From Bacteroidales bacterium (lineage in GTDB: Bacteria; Bacteroidota; Bacteroidia; Bacteroidales; UBA932): 14,819 nucleotides of DNA. This document shows positions 14,702 to 14,819 of the stretch, in pieces. Where the stretch lies: NCBI GenBank assembly GCA_021443605.1, contig JABUTQ010000267.1:1-14819 (forward strand), given 5' to 3'. The notes under the pieces are model-generated. The model was not told the origin of the DNA and did not search any database. It saw nothing but the letters and a program-made list of their open reading frames with translations. Both the position numbers and the translations under genes were made by a program. Every line of letters begins with the position of its first letter. Positions within the stretch are counted from its first letter, which is position 1.

Positions 14702-14819
14702 ATGAAATTGAGAAAGATAGCGATATTGTCATTGGCCCTGTGCTGTTTCTCTGCAATCGCACAAGATAAGGTTCACGCCTCCTTGACAAGCTATCTTGGC
14801 TCCATCGTTGGCCAGCCGG
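14702..14819 (+). CDS. N-terminus of an exported protein (runs off the right edge)
   Basis: Thirty-nine codons are visible. They begin MKLRKIAILSLALCCFSAIA and show a typical signal peptide: a basic start, a hydrophobic core, and an AIA|QD site fitting signal peptidase I. The cysteine pair lies in the hydrophobic stretch and is not followed by a good lipobox spacing, so a lipoprotein is less likely. The mature part seen so far is too short to identify. The gene starts directly after the coaD stop, so it is probably co-transcribed with it. A periplasmic or outer-membrane location is expected. Confidence 0.7.
   Translation, partial: MKLRKIAILSLALCCFSAIAQDKVHASLTSYLGSIVGQP

Noticed and set aside
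1..14819. Mobile elements, CRISPR arrays, tRNA or rRNA genes
   Set aside because: I saw no direct-repeat arrays, transposase or integrase motifs, terminal inverted repeats or tRNA-like cloverleaf. Apart from the unassigned gene pair at 1-718 and the unidentified exported protein at the right edge, the genes are housekeeping functions.

Overview
The window looks like a chromosomal segment from a member of the order Bacteroidales (phylum Bacteroidota). Four things point there: TAnnTTTG-type -7 promoter elements (for example TACTTTTG with TTTG 19 nt upstream, before the HU gene), the near absence of Shine-Dalgarno sequences, a Bacteroides-type transcarbamylase of the N-succinylornithine/N-acetylornithine class, and a 29-residue AURKAIP1/COX24-like basic protein beside rng. 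This assignment comes from reading the sequence; no database search was run.

Positions 1-718 hold two minus-strand genes: a small Lys-rich ribbon-helix-helix-like protein, then a multi-pass membrane protein that runs off the left edge. A 247-bp divergent gap (719-965) holds promoter elements and what looks like an arginine attenuator: a 19-codon leader ORF ending in an Arg-rich tail, followed at once by a terminator-like hairpin and T-tract.

Positions 966-8993 are one tightly packed operon encoding arginine synthesis from glutamate: GNAT acyltransferase, argG, argC, argD, argF', argB, argE, argH. Spacings run from 4-bp overlaps to 19 bp. Only carbamoyl phosphate synthase is missing. The transcarbamylase has Ser at the residue that separates succinyl- from acetyl-ornithine enzymes, which favours a succinylated pathway. 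No argJ is present, the acyltransferase has no regulatory kinase domain, and ArgB has no N-terminal arginine-sensing extension, so the leader is the most obvious place for end-product control in this window.

Positions 8932-10991 run the other way: HU, the COX24-like microprotein and rng (RNase G), under a well-formed promoter. The rng 3' end overlaps argH antisense by 62 bp. Positions 11127-14819 are plus-strand housekeeping genes: lon, ung (overlapping lon by 17 bp), coaD with its own promoter-like element, and the first 39 codons of an unidentified exported protein. I saw no rRNA, tRNA, CRISPR array, insertion sequence or phage gene. The most unusual element is the putative arginine leader/attenuator at 769-885.
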